DNA of 64,000 nucleotides from Aminobacter carboxidus (GCF_014863355.1 NZ_JACZEP010000001.1:1-64000), one strand, 5' to 3'. Counted from the stretch's first letter, positions 1-8,703 are shown. Program-made: numbers and translations. The notes: generated by a model from the sequence alone, not told the origin.

Positions 1-1177
1 CCGCACGCCGATCGGCCGTTTCGGCGGTTCCCTGTCGTCGGTTCGCGCCGACGACCTTGGGGCCGTTCCGCTCAAGGCGCTGATGGAGCGTAACGCTTCC
101 GTCGACTGGGCCGCCATCGATGATGTCGTCTTTGGCTGCGCCAACCAAGCCGGCGAGGACAATCGCAACGTCGCCCGCATGTCGCTGCTGCTGGCCGGCT
201 TGCCGCAGGAGGTGTCGGGCACGACGATCAATCGGCTCTGCGGTTCGGGCATGGACGCGCTGATTGCCGCTGCCCGCGCCATCAAGGCCGGCGAAGCCGA
301 GTTGATGATTGCTGGCGGCGTCGAGAGCATGAGCCGCGCGCCCTTCGTCATGCCCAAGGCCGACAGCGCCTTCTCGCGCCATGCCGAGATCCACGACACC
401 ACCATTGGTTGGCGCTTCGTCAATCCGCTGATGAAGAAGCAGTACGGCGTCGATTCGATGCCCGAGACCGGCGAGAACGTGGCCGAGGATTTTGCGATCT
501 CCCGCGCCGATCAGGATGCTTTTGCGGTGCGCAGCCAGAACAAGGCGGTTGCGGCCCAGGAGAGTGGCCGTCTCGGCAAGGAGATCACGCCGGTGACCAT
601 TGCGCAGCGCAAGGGCGATGCCATCGTCGTTTCAAAGGACGAGCATCCGCGTGCCGGCACCACCATCGAGACACTTGCCAAGCTGCCGACGCCATTTCGC
701 CAAGGTGGCACGGTCACGGCCGGCAACGCTTCGGGCGTCAATGACGGTGCCGCGGCCCTTATCGTCGCCTCGGAAGCGGCGGTGAGGAAGTATGGCCTGA
801 CGCCGATCGCGCGGGTACTTGGCGGTGCGGCTGCCGGTGTTGCACCGCGCATCATGGGCATCGGACCGGCACCGGCGACGAAGAAGCTGTGCGCCCGTCT
901 CGGCATTCAGCCTTCCGATTTCGACGTCATCGAACTCAACGAGGCATTCGCCTCCCAGGGCATTGCCGTGCTGCGCGAACTCGGCATCGCCGAGGATGCG
1001 GCGCATGTGAACCCGAATGGCGGGGCCATTGCACTGGGCCATCCGCTTGGCATGTCGGGCGCCCGCATCGCCGGCACCGCGGCGCTGGAGATCGGCCTGC
1101 GCGGCGGCAAGCTCGCGCTTGCCACCATGTGCATCGGCGTCGGGCAAGGCATCGCGGTCGCGCTCGAGCGCGCCTGA
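1..1177 (+). CDS. pcaF: 3-oxoadipyl-CoA / acetyl-CoA acyltransferase (thiolase), 5' partial
   Basis: Thiolase, cut at the left edge: the frame is open from base 2, reading RTPIGRFGGSLSSVRADDLG before an internal Met at 83, so the true start lies outside the window. The protein shows the nucleophilic cysteine in NRLCGSGMDAL, the C-terminal NPNGGAIALGHPLG motif (His) and the second active cysteine in MCIGVGQG. The RTPIGRFGGSLS start and overall pattern fit beta-ketoadipyl-CoA thiolase (PcaF), the last step of the protocatechuate branch of aromatic degradation, yielding succinyl-CoA and acetyl-CoA. Upstream pca genes cannot be seen, so a general acetyl-CoA acyltransferase remains possible. It converges on a TauE-type exporter gene across a double hairpin region. 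Confidence 0.85.
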   Translation, partial: RTPIGRFGGSLSSVRADDLGAVPLKALMERNASVDWAAIDDVVFGCANQAGEDNRNVARMSLLLAGLPQEVSGTTINRLCGSGMDALIAAARAIKAGEAELMIAGGVESMSRAPFVMPKADSAFSRHAEIHDTTIGWRFVNPLMKKQYGVDSMPETGENVAEDFAISRADQDAFAVRSQNKAVAAQESGRLGKEITPVTIAQRKGDAIVVSKDEHPRAGTTIETLAKLPTPFRQGGTVTAGNASGVNDGAAALIVASEAAVRKYGLTPIARVLGGAAAGVAPRIMGIGPAPATKKLCARLGIQPSDFDVIELNEAFASQGIAVLRELGIAEDAAHVNPNGGAIALGHPLGMSGARIAGTAALEIGLRGGKLALATMCIGVGQGIAVALERA

Positions 1178-1200
1178 ACTTCAGCCCTCGCAGCCAAAGT

Positions 1201-1390
1201 GAAAACGCCCGGCATCGCCGGGGCGTCAGATTGATTACAAACCCCTCGTTTCTTGGCAGCAGTCAAAATCGAGGGGTTTTGATTCTGGTTTGTTCACGAT
1301 CTGAATCTGTGACGTTCCGTGAATCTTGGGTGCTTTAGGTGTGCCAGGGGTTTGTCAGCAGTCTGACGCCCGGCATTGCCGGGCGTTTTG
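1201..1390. terminator. Inverted pair of hairpins, bidirectional terminator between pcaF and tauE-like gene
   Basis: Two near-identical arms of about 46 bases lie in inverted orientation: 1201-1247 and 1345-1390 (roughly 42 of 45 positions match when one is reverse-complemented, with one single-base indel). Each arm contains its own GC-rich hairpin (CGCCCGGCATTGCCGGGCG at 1367-1385, and the equivalent at 1206-1225). The U-tract of each hairpin faces outward, so the right copy would stop plus-strand transcripts and the left copy minus-strand transcripts. A third stem, AACCCCTCG at 1240-1248 with CGAGGGGTT at 1270-1278 plus a short T run, sits between them. Confidence 0.6.
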
Positions 1391-1396
1391 TTGCGG

Positions 1397-2248
1397 TCAG
1401 CCGATCAGGCTGTACAGGAAGCGCAGGCTGATCAGCAGCAGGAAGATGCCAAAAGCGACCTCGAGCTTGCGCTTGGAAAGCGCGTGCGCCAGCCGCGCGC
1501 CCAAAGGCGCGGTCATCACGCTGGTCGGCACGAACAGGATCAGGCCGACGAGCGAGACATAGCCGAGCGACAGCGGAAATTGCAGCGCGGCGACATCGGG
1601 ATATTCGGCGGCACGCGGCCAACCGGCGTAGATGTAGCCCAGCGCGCCGGGAATCGAGATCAGCACGCCGAGGCCGGAAGACGTCGCCACCGCCTGGTGG
1701 ATCGGCCGGCCGTAGAACGTCATGAACAGGTTGGAGAGCTGGCCGCCGCCGATGCCCATCAGGCTCGACAGCACGCCGATGACCCAGCCATAGATGTTCA
1801 TGATCAGCTTGCCCGGCATGTCGAGGCCGAGGCGCCACGAATCCTTGCCGAACAGAAGCCGGATCGCCGAAATGCCGGCGACGACCACGAACACGGCCTT
1901 GAACAGGTCGGCGGGCGCATAACGCGCAATCACGCTGCCCATGGCGACACCGATGATGACGGGGATCGCCCATTGTTTGAGGATCGCCATGTCGACGGCG
2001 CCTTTTGCGCGATGCGCATTGAACGAGCGGATCGAGGTCGGGATGATGATCGCAAGCGAGGTGCCGACGCAGAGCGGCATGCGCACCTCCTCCGGCACGC
2101 CGACGGCCTGGAACAGTTCGTACAGCACCGGCACGATGACGGTGCCGCCGCCGACACCGAAGACGCCGGCGAGCAGGCCGGTGACGGCGCCTGCGCCGAG
2201 AAGGGCTACGGCGAGCCAGATGATTTCAAACGTCGATATGCCGGCCAT
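1397..2248 (-). CDS. TauE/SafE family (sulfite/anion exporter-like) membrane protein
   Basis: Integral inner-membrane protein of about 283 residues, mostly hydrophobic helices, with the two family-typical glycine-rich repeats GVFGVGGGTVIVP in the N-terminal half and SLMGIGGGQLSN in the C-terminal half. This duplicated pattern marks the TauE/SafE (DUF81) family, whose known members export sulfite, sulfoacetate or related anions; the substrate here cannot be read from sequence. The start is placed at ATG 2248 (MAGISTFEIIWL) because helix 1 follows at once; the frame stays open 11 codons further upstream. It is not in an obvious operon: it converges on pcaF and is divergent from modA. Confidence 0.8.
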   Translation of the reverse strand: MAGISTFEIIWLAVALLGAGAVTGLLAGVFGVGGGTVIVPVLYELFQAVGVPEEVRMPLCVGTSLAIIIPTSIRSFNAHRAKGAVDMAILKQWAIPVIIGVAMGSVIARYAPADLFKAVFVVVAGISAIRLLFGKDSWRLGLDMPGKLIMNIYGWVIGVLSSLMGIGGGQLSNLFMTFYGRPIHQAVATSSGLGVLISIPGALGYIYAGWPRAAEYPDVAALQFPLSLGYVSLVGLILFVPTSVMTAPLGARLAHALSKRKLEVAFGIFLLLISLRFLYSLIG

Positions 2249-2447
2249 GTCGGGGAAACTCTTGCAACGGTGGTGGCGCAAGCGAGCCCTCGGGCGGGAC
2301 CACTGCCCGGCTCTCGCTTACGATTGACGCGGCGACATATGACACGAAGCACCAGCCCAGTCTCCCCCTGAAGGCAGGGCCAGGGGCGGATCCGATTTTC
2401 AACCAAAACAACGCAACTGTTTCGCGCAAAACCACCTGGATGGGTAG

Positions 2448-2483
2448 TTGCCTGGTGAGTGTTGTATCCGTATGAATATAACG
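2448..2483 (+). promoter_or_regulatory. modA promoter overlapped by a candidate ModE (Mo-box) operator
   Basis: A -35-like TTGCCT (2448-2453), a 17-base spacer and a -10-like TATGAA (2471-2476) precede modA. Overlapping the -10 is a dyad with the 8-8-8 layout of the E. coli ModE operator: left half TGTTGTAT (2460-2467, 6 of 8 to CGTTATAT), 8-base spacer, right half ATATAACG (2476-2483, 8 of 8). Occupancy would block the -10, fitting repression of molybdate uptake when Mo is plentiful. The modE gene at the end of this operon supports the reading. Confidence 0.6.
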
Positions 2484-2530
2484 AATCCCTGGCCCGCGAT
2501 GGGCTGGACCAGATGGTGGAGGAAATTCAG

Positions 2531-3337
2531 ATGTTCACGCGTAGGACCTTTGGGGTGCGGCTTACCGCGATGGCTGGTGGTCTTGCCGCGGTGCTCGCGC
2601 TCGGCCTGCCGGCAGCACGCGCCGATGGCGACGTCGTGGTGTTTGCGGCGGCCAGCCTCAAGAACGCGCTCGATGCCGTCGACACCGCCTGGAAGGCCGA
2701 GGGCGGCAAGTCCGCGACCGCCTCCTACGCGGCAAGCTCGGCGCTGGCCAAACAGATCGAACAGGGCGCCCCGGCCGATGTGTTCATTTCCGCTGACCTG
2801 GAATGGATGAAATATCTCGCCGACAAGAAGCTCATCAAGGATGGCTCCGAGGTGAAGCTGCTCGGCAACCGCATCGTGCTGGTGGCGCCGAAGGATTCGG
2901 CGGCCAAGGCCGATATCGCGGCGAATTTTGACCTCGCCGGGCTGCTTGGCGAAGGCCGCCTCGCCATGGGCGACGTCAAGGCTGTACCCGCCGGCAAGTA
3001 TGGCAAGGCAGCGCTTGAGAAGCTCGGCGTTTGGGGCTCGGTCGAGGGCAAGATCGCCCAAGCCGAAAACGTGCGCGCCGCCCTCAAATTGGTGTCGACC
3101 GGTGAAGCGCCGCTCGGCATCGTCTACCAGACCGACGCGACCGCCGAGCCGGGCGTCAAGATCGTCGGCATTTTCCCGGAAGACTCGCATCCCTCCATCG
3201 TCTATCCGGTTGGCGTGACGGCGGGCTCGAAGAGCGCAGACGCGGAAGCGTATGTGAAATATCTTCAGTCCGCCAAGGCCAGGGAGCTTTTCGAAGCGCA
3301 GGGTTTCACTATGCTGACGCCCGTCGCTTCCAACTAA
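2531..3337 (+). CDS. modA: Molybdate-binding periplasmic protein ModA
   Basis: Substrate-binding protein of the ModABC molybdate importer, 268 residues. It opens with a signal peptide (MFTRRTFGVRLTAMAGG... cleavage near AARA-DG); the RR pair may hint at Tat export but is not decisive. The mature protein starts VVVFAAASLKNALDAV, the classic ModA N-terminus carrying oxyanion-binding serine, followed by ASYAASSALAKQIEQGAPADVF and the C-terminal GIVYQTDA. ATG 2531 is preferred over two upstream in-frame ATGs (2459 and 2513) because GGAGGA at 2518-2523 is correctly spaced and the signal peptide starts there. First gene of modA-modB-modC-modE, all on the same strand. Confidence 0.93.
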   Translation: MFTRRTFGVRLTAMAGGLAAVLALGLPAARADGDVVVFAAASLKNALDAVDTAWKAEGGKSATASYAASSALAKQIEQGAPADVFISADLEWMKYLADKKLIKDGSEVKLLGNRIVLVAPKDSAAKADIAANFDLAGLLGEGRLAMGDVKAVPAGKYGKAALEKLGVWGSVEGKIAQAENVRAALKLVSTGEAPLGIVYQTDATAEPGVKIVGIFPEDSHPSIVYPVGVTAGSKSADAEAYVKYLQSAKARELFEAQGFTMLTPVASN

Positions 3338-3355
3338 AGGCATTCAGACTGACGC

Positions 3356-4057
3356 ATGACATGGCTGGACCTCACTCCTGACGAATGGAATGCGGTCCAC
3401 CTGTCGATCAAGGTCGGACTGTGGGCGATGGTTGCCAGCCTGCCTTTCGGCATCGCCATCGCCCTGTTGCTGGCGCGCGGCAATTTCTGGGGCAAGTCGC
3501 TGCTCAACGGCGTCGTCCACTTGCCGCTCGTGCTGCCTCCCGTCGTCACCGGCTACCTGCTGCTTTTGAGCTTCGGCCGGCGCGGCCCCATTGGCTCATT
3601 CCTCGACGAGTATTTCGGTATTGTCTTTTCGTTTCGCTGGACCGGTGCGGCACTTGCCTGCGCGATCATGGGCTTCCCGTTGATGGTGCGGGCGATCCGT
3701 CTGTCCATCGAGGCCGTCGACCGTCGTCTCGAGTCGGCGGCCGGTACGCTTGGCGCGAGCCCGCTCTGGGTGTTTGCGACCGTGACGCTGCCGCTGATCC
3801 TGCCCGGTGTCGTTGCCGGCATGATCCTGTCGTTTGCCAAGGCGATGGGGGAGTTCGGTGCCACCATCACCTTCGTTTCCAACATTCCCGGCGAGACCCA
3901 GACGCTGCCGTCGGCGATCTACACCTTCACGCAAGTCCCCGGCGGCGACGCAGGGGCTATGCGGTTGACGCTGATCTCGATCGCCATTTCGATGATCGCG
4001 CTCGTCGTCTCCGAAATCTTCGCCCGCCGCATCGGTCAACGCCTGGATGCTGGATGA
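3356..4057 (+). CDS. modB: Molybdate ABC transporter permease ModB
   Basis: Inner-membrane channel subunit of the molybdate importer, 233 residues with about five transmembrane helices. Characteristic stretches are HLPLVLPPVVTGYLLLLSFG and the permease EAA-loop region ESAAGTLGASPLWVFATVTL followed by PLILPGVVAGMILSFAKAMGEFGAT, which contacts the ATPase. Starts 18 bases after modA and its TGA stop overlaps the ATG of modC (ATGA), indicating translational coupling. Family and context agree fully. Confidence 0.94.
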   Translation: MTWLDLTPDEWNAVHLSIKVGLWAMVASLPFGIAIALLLARGNFWGKSLLNGVVHLPLVLPPVVTGYLLLLSFGRRGPIGSFLDEYFGIVFSFRWTGAALACAIMGFPLMVRAIRLSIEAVDRRLESAAGTLGASPLWVFATVTLPLILPGVVAGMILSFAKAMGEFGATITFVSNIPGETQTLPSAIYTFTQVPGGDAGAMRLTLISIAISMIALVVSEIFARRIGQRLDAG

Positions 4058-5169
4058 TGCTCTCGATTGATGTCCGCCATCGCCTCGGCGCCTTGAACCT
4101 CGAAGCCAGATTCCAAAGTGCCGGCCGTCTGACCGCCTTGTTTGGGCCGTCAGGGTCGGGCAAGACCTCGCTCATCAACATCGTTGCCGGTCTGATCCGC
4201 CCCGACAGCGGACGCATCGACATTGACGGGCGGACGCTGGTCGACACCGCACAGCACAGCTTCGTGCCCGCCCACAAGCGCCGTGTCGGCTTCGTCTTCC
4301 AGGATGCGCGGCTGTTTCCGCACCTCAACGTGCGTTCGAACCTGCTCTACGGCCGCTGGTTCACGCCGCAGGCCGAGCGTTATGCCGAGTTCGACCGGGT
4401 CGTCGAAATGCTTGGCATCGGTCATCTGCTGGCGCGGCGTCCAGCATTGCTGTCGGGTGGTGAAAAGCAGCGTGTCGCCATCGGCCGGGCACTGCTGGCC
4501 AGTCCGAAATTGTTGCTGATGGATGAGCCGCTGGCCTCGCTCGACGATGCCCGTAAGTCTGAGATCATGCCCTATCTCGAACGTTTGCGCGATGAGACCA
4601 GGATTCCGATCGTCTATGTCAGTCATTCCATTGCTGAGGTCGCGCGGCTTGCCACCGACATCGTCGTTATGGCGGAAGGCAAGGTCGTGGCGTCAGGGCC
4701 GACGATCGGGATCATGCAGCGTCTCGACCTGTTGCCGCCGGAAGAGGTGGGCGAGGGCGGTGCGGTGCTCGACATGACGGTCCTGCACCATGACGAAAGC
4801 TTCGGCATGACGGTGCTTGGCACCGCGGCAGGCGAAATGCGCGTGCCCCGCATCGCAAGGCCCGAGGGTGCAGCGGTGCGTGTCCGCATCCGCGCCCGCG
4901 ACGTGATGATCGCGACCGAGCGGCCGAAGGGTCTCAGCGCGCTCAACATTTTGCCGGGGCGTATCGCCGAGATCAGCAAGGTCGACGGCACCCAGGTCGA
5001 TCTCAAGCTCGACTGCCATGGCGACCTGCTGGTTTCGCGCATCACCCGCCAGTCCTTCGAGGCGCTGCATCTTGCTGTCGGGCGCGAGGTGTTTGCCGTC
5101 ATCAAGACCGTTGCTTTCGACAGCGCCAATCTTTCTCCGGGGGCGCCGCTCGTGCTAACCAGCGACTGA
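4054..5169 (+). CDS. modC: Molybdate ABC transporter ATP-binding protein ModC with C-terminal Mop domain
   Basis: ATPase of the molybdate importer, 371 residues. The ABC domain has Walker A GPSGSGKTS, Q-loop FQDARLFPHL, signature LSGGEKQR, Walker B LLLMDEPLASLD and the switch histidine in VYVSHS. The last 70-80 residues (ALNILPGRIAEISKVDGTQV onward) form a molybdate-binding Mop/TOBE domain typical of ModC. The ATG at 4054 overlaps the modB stop; the frame is open far upstream through modB, but that stretch is only the out-of-frame shadow of modB. A second ATG lies at 4057. Because the ModE in this operon lacks Mop domains, this Mop domain is the only one visible here. Confidence 0.94.
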   Translation: MMLSIDVRHRLGALNLEARFQSAGRLTALFGPSGSGKTSLINIVAGLIRPDSGRIDIDGRTLVDTAQHSFVPAHKRRVGFVFQDARLFPHLNVRSNLLYGRWFTPQAERYAEFDRVVEMLGIGHLLARRPALLSGGEKQRVAIGRALLASPKLLLMDEPLASLDDARKSEIMPYLERLRDETRIPIVYVSHSIAEVARLATDIVVMAEGKVVASGPTIGIMQRLDLLPPEEVGEGGAVLDMTVLHHDESFGMTVLGTAAGEMRVPRIARPEGAAVRVRIRARDVMIATERPKGLSALNILPGRIAEISKVDGTQVDLKLDCHGDLLVSRITRQSFEALHLAVGREVFAVIKTVAFDSANLSPGAPLVLTSD

Positions 5170-5182
5170 CTGGAGCGAGCCG

Positions 5183-5524
5183 ATGCCATCTCTGACCTTG
5201 CGACTGTATCTCGACCCTAAGGGCCGTCTCGGTCCAGGCAAAGTCGAACTGCTCGAGCAGATCGCCGCCACCGGCTCGATCTCGGCTGCGGCGCGCGCCA
5301 TGGAGATGTCCTACAAGCGTGCCTGGGACCTTGTCGAAGAGATGAAGGATATGTTCGGCAAGCCGCTCGTGGCGGCCAAGACGGGCGGCAAGCATGGCGG
5401 CGGTGCGGAGCTTACGCCTGTCGGCGAAGAGGTCGTGCGCCGGTTCCGCGACATGGAGCGCGCGGTCCACGAGGCGGCAGCGCCTTACGTCAAGGCGCTG
5501 CAGGACGAAGCCGACGCGAGGTGA
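5183..5524 (+). CDS. modE: Short ModE-type molybdate-responsive regulator (winged HTH only)
   Basis: Protein of 113 residues matching the N-terminal DNA-binding domain of ModE: LEQIAATGSISAAARAMEMS (helix-turn-helix), YKRAWDLVEEM, then a wing region and LTPVGEEVVRRF. E. coli ModE is about 260 residues with two molybdate-binding Mop domains; these are absent here, the gene ending after the dimerisation helix. It starts 13 bases after modC and ends on base 5524 with proC ending on 5525 from the other strand, so there is no spacer at all. Role inferred: repressor of modABC at the Mo-box upstream of modA. How molybdate is sensed without Mop domains is unclear. Confidence 0.82.
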   Translation: MPSLTLRLYLDPKGRLGPGKVELLEQIAATGSISAAARAMEMSYKRAWDLVEEMKDMFGKPLVAAKTGGKHGGGAELTPVGEEVVRRFRDMERAVHEAAAPYVKALQDEADAR

Positions 5525-6340
5525 CTATTTGCCGAGTTCGATCGAGCGCAGCCGGGCCGCTTCAACGGCTTCGGTGAGCAGGTTCTTGAGGCGGTCCTCA
5601 CCCATCAGCACGCTCAGCGCAGCCGCCGTCGTGCCGTTCGGGCTCGTCACCTGGCGGCGCAATACACCTGGGTCTTCTCGGCTTTCGGCTGCCAGGCTCG
5701 CTGCGCCATAGACCGTCTGCATGGCAAGAAGGGCTGCCGTCTTCGGTGGCAGGCCGGCGTTTTCGGCTGCTGCCGTCAGGCACTCGATGAAATGGAAGAT
5801 GTAGGCTGGGCCTGACCCGGAAACGGCTGTCACCGCATCCATCAATCCTTCGTCGGCGATGGTGGCGACTTCGCCGCTTGCCGACAGGAGGTCGCCGACG
5901 GTCTCTTTGGCTTCTTCCGTGACGTATTCGTTGGTATAGAGCACCATCATGCCCTTGCCGATGGCCGCCGGTGTATTGGGCATGCAGCGCGCGATCGGCG
6001 TATGGCTGCCGAGGATGTCGGCGAAGGTCGCGACAGGCGTGCCAGCGGCGACGGAGACGAAAGTTGCCTTGCCGTTGCCGAAACGGCGATAGCCAGATGT
6101 GACCTCGCGGATAACCTGCGGCTTGACGGCAATGACCACGATCCCGGGATCCGCATCGGCGGGAATGCCACCGACTTCCGAAGCGACGCGGCTGCCGAGA
6201 TCTGCGGCGCGGGCGCGAAGCTCCGCATTGGGCTCGACGACGAACGTCTCCTCTGGCGCGAGCTTGCCCGAATTGAGCCAGCCCGTGAGCATGGCGTAGC
6301 CCATGTTGCCGCAGCCGGCGAGGATCAGTCTGATGGTCAT
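5525..6340 (-). CDS. proC: Pyrroline-5-carboxylate reductase
   Basis: Last enzyme of proline synthesis: NAD(P)H-dependent reduction of pyrroline-5-carboxylate to proline in the cytoplasm. 271 residues. The N-terminus MTIRLILAGCGNMGYAMLTGWL is the Rossmann NAD(P)-binding glycine motif; later come VIAVKPQ, CMPNTPAAIGKGM and the C-terminal signature AVSGSGPAYIFHFIECLTAAAENAGL with QTVYGAASL and VTSPNGTTAAAL. The start at 6340 is chosen because the Rossmann motif follows at once; the frame is open 19 codons further upstream without family support. Convergent with modE, stop next to stop. Confidence 0.93.
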   Translation of the reverse strand: MTIRLILAGCGNMGYAMLTGWLNSGKLAPEETFVVEPNAELRARAADLGSRVASEVGGIPADADPGIVVIAVKPQVIREVTSGYRRFGNGKATFVSVAAGTPVATFADILGSHTPIARCMPNTPAAIGKGMMVLYTNEYVTEEAKETVGDLLSASGEVATIADEGLMDAVTAVSGSGPAYIFHFIECLTAAAENAGLPPKTAALLAMQTVYGAASLAAESREDPGVLRRQVTSPNGTTAAALSVLMGEDRLKNLLTEAVEAARLRSIELGK

Positions 6341-6422
6341 GCAAAGCCTCCGAACACAACTGACATAGACCGTCTTGGAGGCTTGCGGAAGGGCCAAGCG
6401 CTTGGGCGAGCAAGCGCGTTTG

Positions 6423-7742
6423 TCAGCCGGTGTTCTTGTGGATAACCATGCGCGAAACCATCCTCAGCCCCAGGACGCCGAGGACGAAGAACATCCAGAC
6501 CGGGTCGATGCGGCGGAAGAAGAAGCTTTCGAGAAAGGCGTTGAGCGCGGTAAACAGCACCACCATCATGAAGAAATCGCCGAGGAAGACGTTTTCCTTG
6601 TAGAGCGGGATGCGCAGGTAGTCGCGCAGCGGCGCGATCAGGAAGACATAGACGGCGACGGCAAGTGCGGGCAGGCCCATCGTCACCGCGATGTCGATGT
6701 AGCCGTTGTGGCCATGCACGATGAAACGGATGTCCCAGCCCTGGTCGAAGGCGTGGCCGATGCCTGTCACCAGCGGCGTGCGCCAGAAGCTTTCGTAACC
6801 GTATCCGAACCAGGGCTTCTGCGCGATCATTTCGCCGGCAAAGGCCCAGACGGTCGTGCGCCCGGTATAGGTGAGCTCGGGGAAATAGTGCGCGGCCAGT
6901 AGTTTCAGCGGCTCGATGAAGACGATGCCCAGCGTCGCCAATGCCGTGCCGATGACGGCCAGCGCAAACAGCACCGGTGTGCCAAGCCGCATGCCGACCA
7001 CTCCGGGCAGCAGCACCAGCATGATCGACAATGGCACCAGCCCGGCCGTTGTCTTCGACCCGGTATGGATCATGAAGAACATCGACATGGCCAGCAGGAT
7101 GTAGCCCGACCAGCGCCAGTGCCTTCGGATCAGATAGATGCCGGCGAAGCTGAAGCAGGCCATGACGGGCGCTGCGATGTTCTTGTGGCTGAAGGCGCCG
7201 CGCCACAGGCCGGAATGCTCGGGTTCGAAGCCATCGGCCCCGTGGATCGCCACGCTGGGGTAGAGGATGACACCGGCATAGCTCAGCCCGACGACCAAGA
7301 AGCCGGCGACGACCAGCACCGTCGAGAACGAATCGCCATCGCGCGGCAATGCGAGAACGGTTGCCATGGCGATGATGCCGATGAGCGTGAAGCTTGCCGC
7401 CCGGAATGCGGCACTTGGGTCGGCCGCTTCACCGACGGAGATCAGGAAAAAGCACAGCAGCACGATCCAGGGCAGCCCGGCTATGGCGCGAAGCCGGCCC
7501 GGATTGGCCATGGTCGCCAGCGAAAAGATGGCGAAGGCGCCAAGCGAACCGAAGCCGAGCTGGTTGACGATGTCGCCGCCCTCGACCGCGCCGGCGCCTG
7601 CCGGCTGGAACGGCCTGAACGAGACGATGACGATGGTCAGCACCATCGTCGCGATCGCCGTGACGATGCCCGATGTGGTGAACGCCGCCGTCAGCGGCGC
7701 TGCGTCAGTTCTTCTCAGGCTGGCGATATTGCTCATTGGCAT
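6423..7742 (-). CDS. O-antigen ligase / Wzy-type exopolysaccharide polymerase family protein
   Basis: Polytopic inner-membrane protein of about 439 residues with roughly ten or more transmembrane helices. The periplasmic region carries the Wzy_C/WaaL pattern: HSGLWRGAFSHKN, GSKTTAGL, TGRTTVWAFAGEMI, WFGYGYESFW and HGHNGYIDIAVTMGLP. Such proteins polymerise lipid-linked repeat units (ExoQ-like) or ligate glycans. Position within a cluster holding glycosyltransferases, a Wzx-like flippase and a Wzz-type protein favours polymerase over ligase, an inference. The gene overlaps the end of the upstream glycosyltransferase by about 38 bases, so they are probably cotranscribed. ATGs at 7742 and 7736 (and TTG 7748) are all possible starts; no strong ribosome binding site decides. 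Confidence 0.78.
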   Translation of the reverse strand: MPMSNIASLRRTDAAPLTAAFTTSGIVTAIATMVLTIVIVSFRPFQPAGAGAVEGGDIVNQLGFGSLGAFAIFSLATMANPGRLRAIAGLPWIVLLCFFLISVGEAADPSAAFRAASFTLIGIIAMATVLALPRDGDSFSTVLVVAGFLVVGLSYAGVILYPSVAIHGADGFEPEHSGLWRGAFSHKNIAAPVMACFSFAGIYLIRRHWRWSGYILLAMSMFFMIHTGSKTTAGLVPLSIMLVLLPGVVGMRLGTPVLFALAVIGTALATLGIVFIEPLKLLAAHYFPELTYTGRTTVWAFAGEMIAQKPWFGYGYESFWRTPLVTGIGHAFDQGWDIRFIVHGHNGYIDIAVTMGLPALAVAVYVFLIAPLRDYLRIPLYKENVFLGDFFMMVVLFTALNAFLESFFFRRIDPVWMFFVLGVLGLRMVSRMVIHKNTG

Positions 7743-8703
7743 AACCAAACTCGGCCATCACACGGCCAAGTGCCACATGGATCGGGTAGACGGCGACCGA
7801 CGGCGAGCCTGTCTCGACGAGGCGCTTCAGCGCACGCAATGGCGAGGTGCCAAGCAGCGCCAGGCTTTTCAGCAAGACGCGGGTGTTGGCGAACGGCGTA
7901 CCGGCATGTTTTTTCTTGGCGACGAGCGTCGAGATGACGCCGTTGCGCAAGCCGCGCGCACGAATCCAGTCGGCCTCGGTGCGCCGGGCCGGAACCGTCT
8001 CGAACAGTTTCGCTTCCGCGCACCAGCCGAGCTTGAAGCCCTTCTGTGCAGAGCGGCTCAGGAAATCCGAATCGCCGCCGCCCATAAAATTGAAGCGCAG
8101 GTCGAGGAAGGGCGGGCCCATGGCCAGAAGAACGTTGCGGCTGACCAGCAGGTTGCCGGAGGAATACAGCGCGCCAACCTGGCCGGTGGCGGAGTAGGGT
8201 GGTGCGAACACCGGATGCGTCGCCCAGACCTGATGGGCGGGATCGGCAAAAACAGGCACCTGCGGCCCACCGACGATGTCGACGCCAAGGCGTTCGGCAG
8301 CCAGGCATATGGTTTCCAACCAGAAGGGATCGGCCAGTTCGTCGTCGTCGATGACCAGAAGCCGGGTGAAATTCGGAAAGCGCAGCAGGGCGGTGTGCCA
8401 GCCGGCATTGTAGGCGCTGCAGTTGCCGCGTTCATGCGCGACGATGACCAGCCCGGTCATCGCACCGCTTTCAAACAGCGGCAGGGCGGCGTGTTTGCCT
8501 TCATTGCCTTCGTCGTCATTCTCCATGACGATGACAGCGAATCTGCGCGCGGTTTTTTGCCTTGCCAACGAATCAAGCGTTGCGAGCAATTGCTGAGGTC
8601 GGCGAAAGGTCGGCAGCGTCACCACCACCTCGACGTCGTCCACCGACAGTGCGGGCGAGCTGCCGGCAATGGTCACGGACTTGAGCGGAGGTAGAGCATT
8701 CAT
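7705..8703 (-). CDS. Glycosyltransferase family 2
   Basis: 332-residue GT-A fold glycosyltransferase. After about 25 residues the domain starts VEVVVTLPTFRRPQQLLATL; the metal-binding acidic motif is LLVIDDDELADPFWLE near residue 120; the acceptor-side region reads MGGGDSDFLSRSAQKGFKLGW, replacing the usual ED motif by GDSD. The C-terminal third is less conserved. It would add one sugar from a nucleotide donor to a lipid-linked repeat unit at the cytoplasmic membrane face; donor and acceptor are unknown. It is the first gene of a two-gene minus-strand unit with the polymerase and is divergent from the GT4 gene, with a 168-base shared promoter region. Confidence 0.85.
   Translation of the reverse strand: MNALPPLKSVTIAGSSPALSVDDVEVVVTLPTFRRPQQLLATLDSLARQKTARRFAVIVMENDDEGNEGKHAALPLFESGAMTGLVIVAHERGNCSAYNAGWHTALLRFPNFTRLLVIDDDELADPFWLETICLAAERLGVDIVGGPQVPVFADPAHQVWATHPVFAPPYSATGQVGALYSSGNLLVSRNVLLAMGPPFLDLRFNFMGGGDSDFLSRSAQKGFKLGWCAEAKLFETVPARRTEADWIRARGLRNGVISTLVAKKKHAGTPFANTRVLLKSLALLGTSPLRALKRLVETGSPSVAVYPIHVALGRVMAEFGYANEQYRQPEKN

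Noticed and set aside
3385-4053. N-terminal extension of ModC through modB
   Set aside because: This frame only stays open because of GC bias; the ABC domain starts right after ATG 4054.
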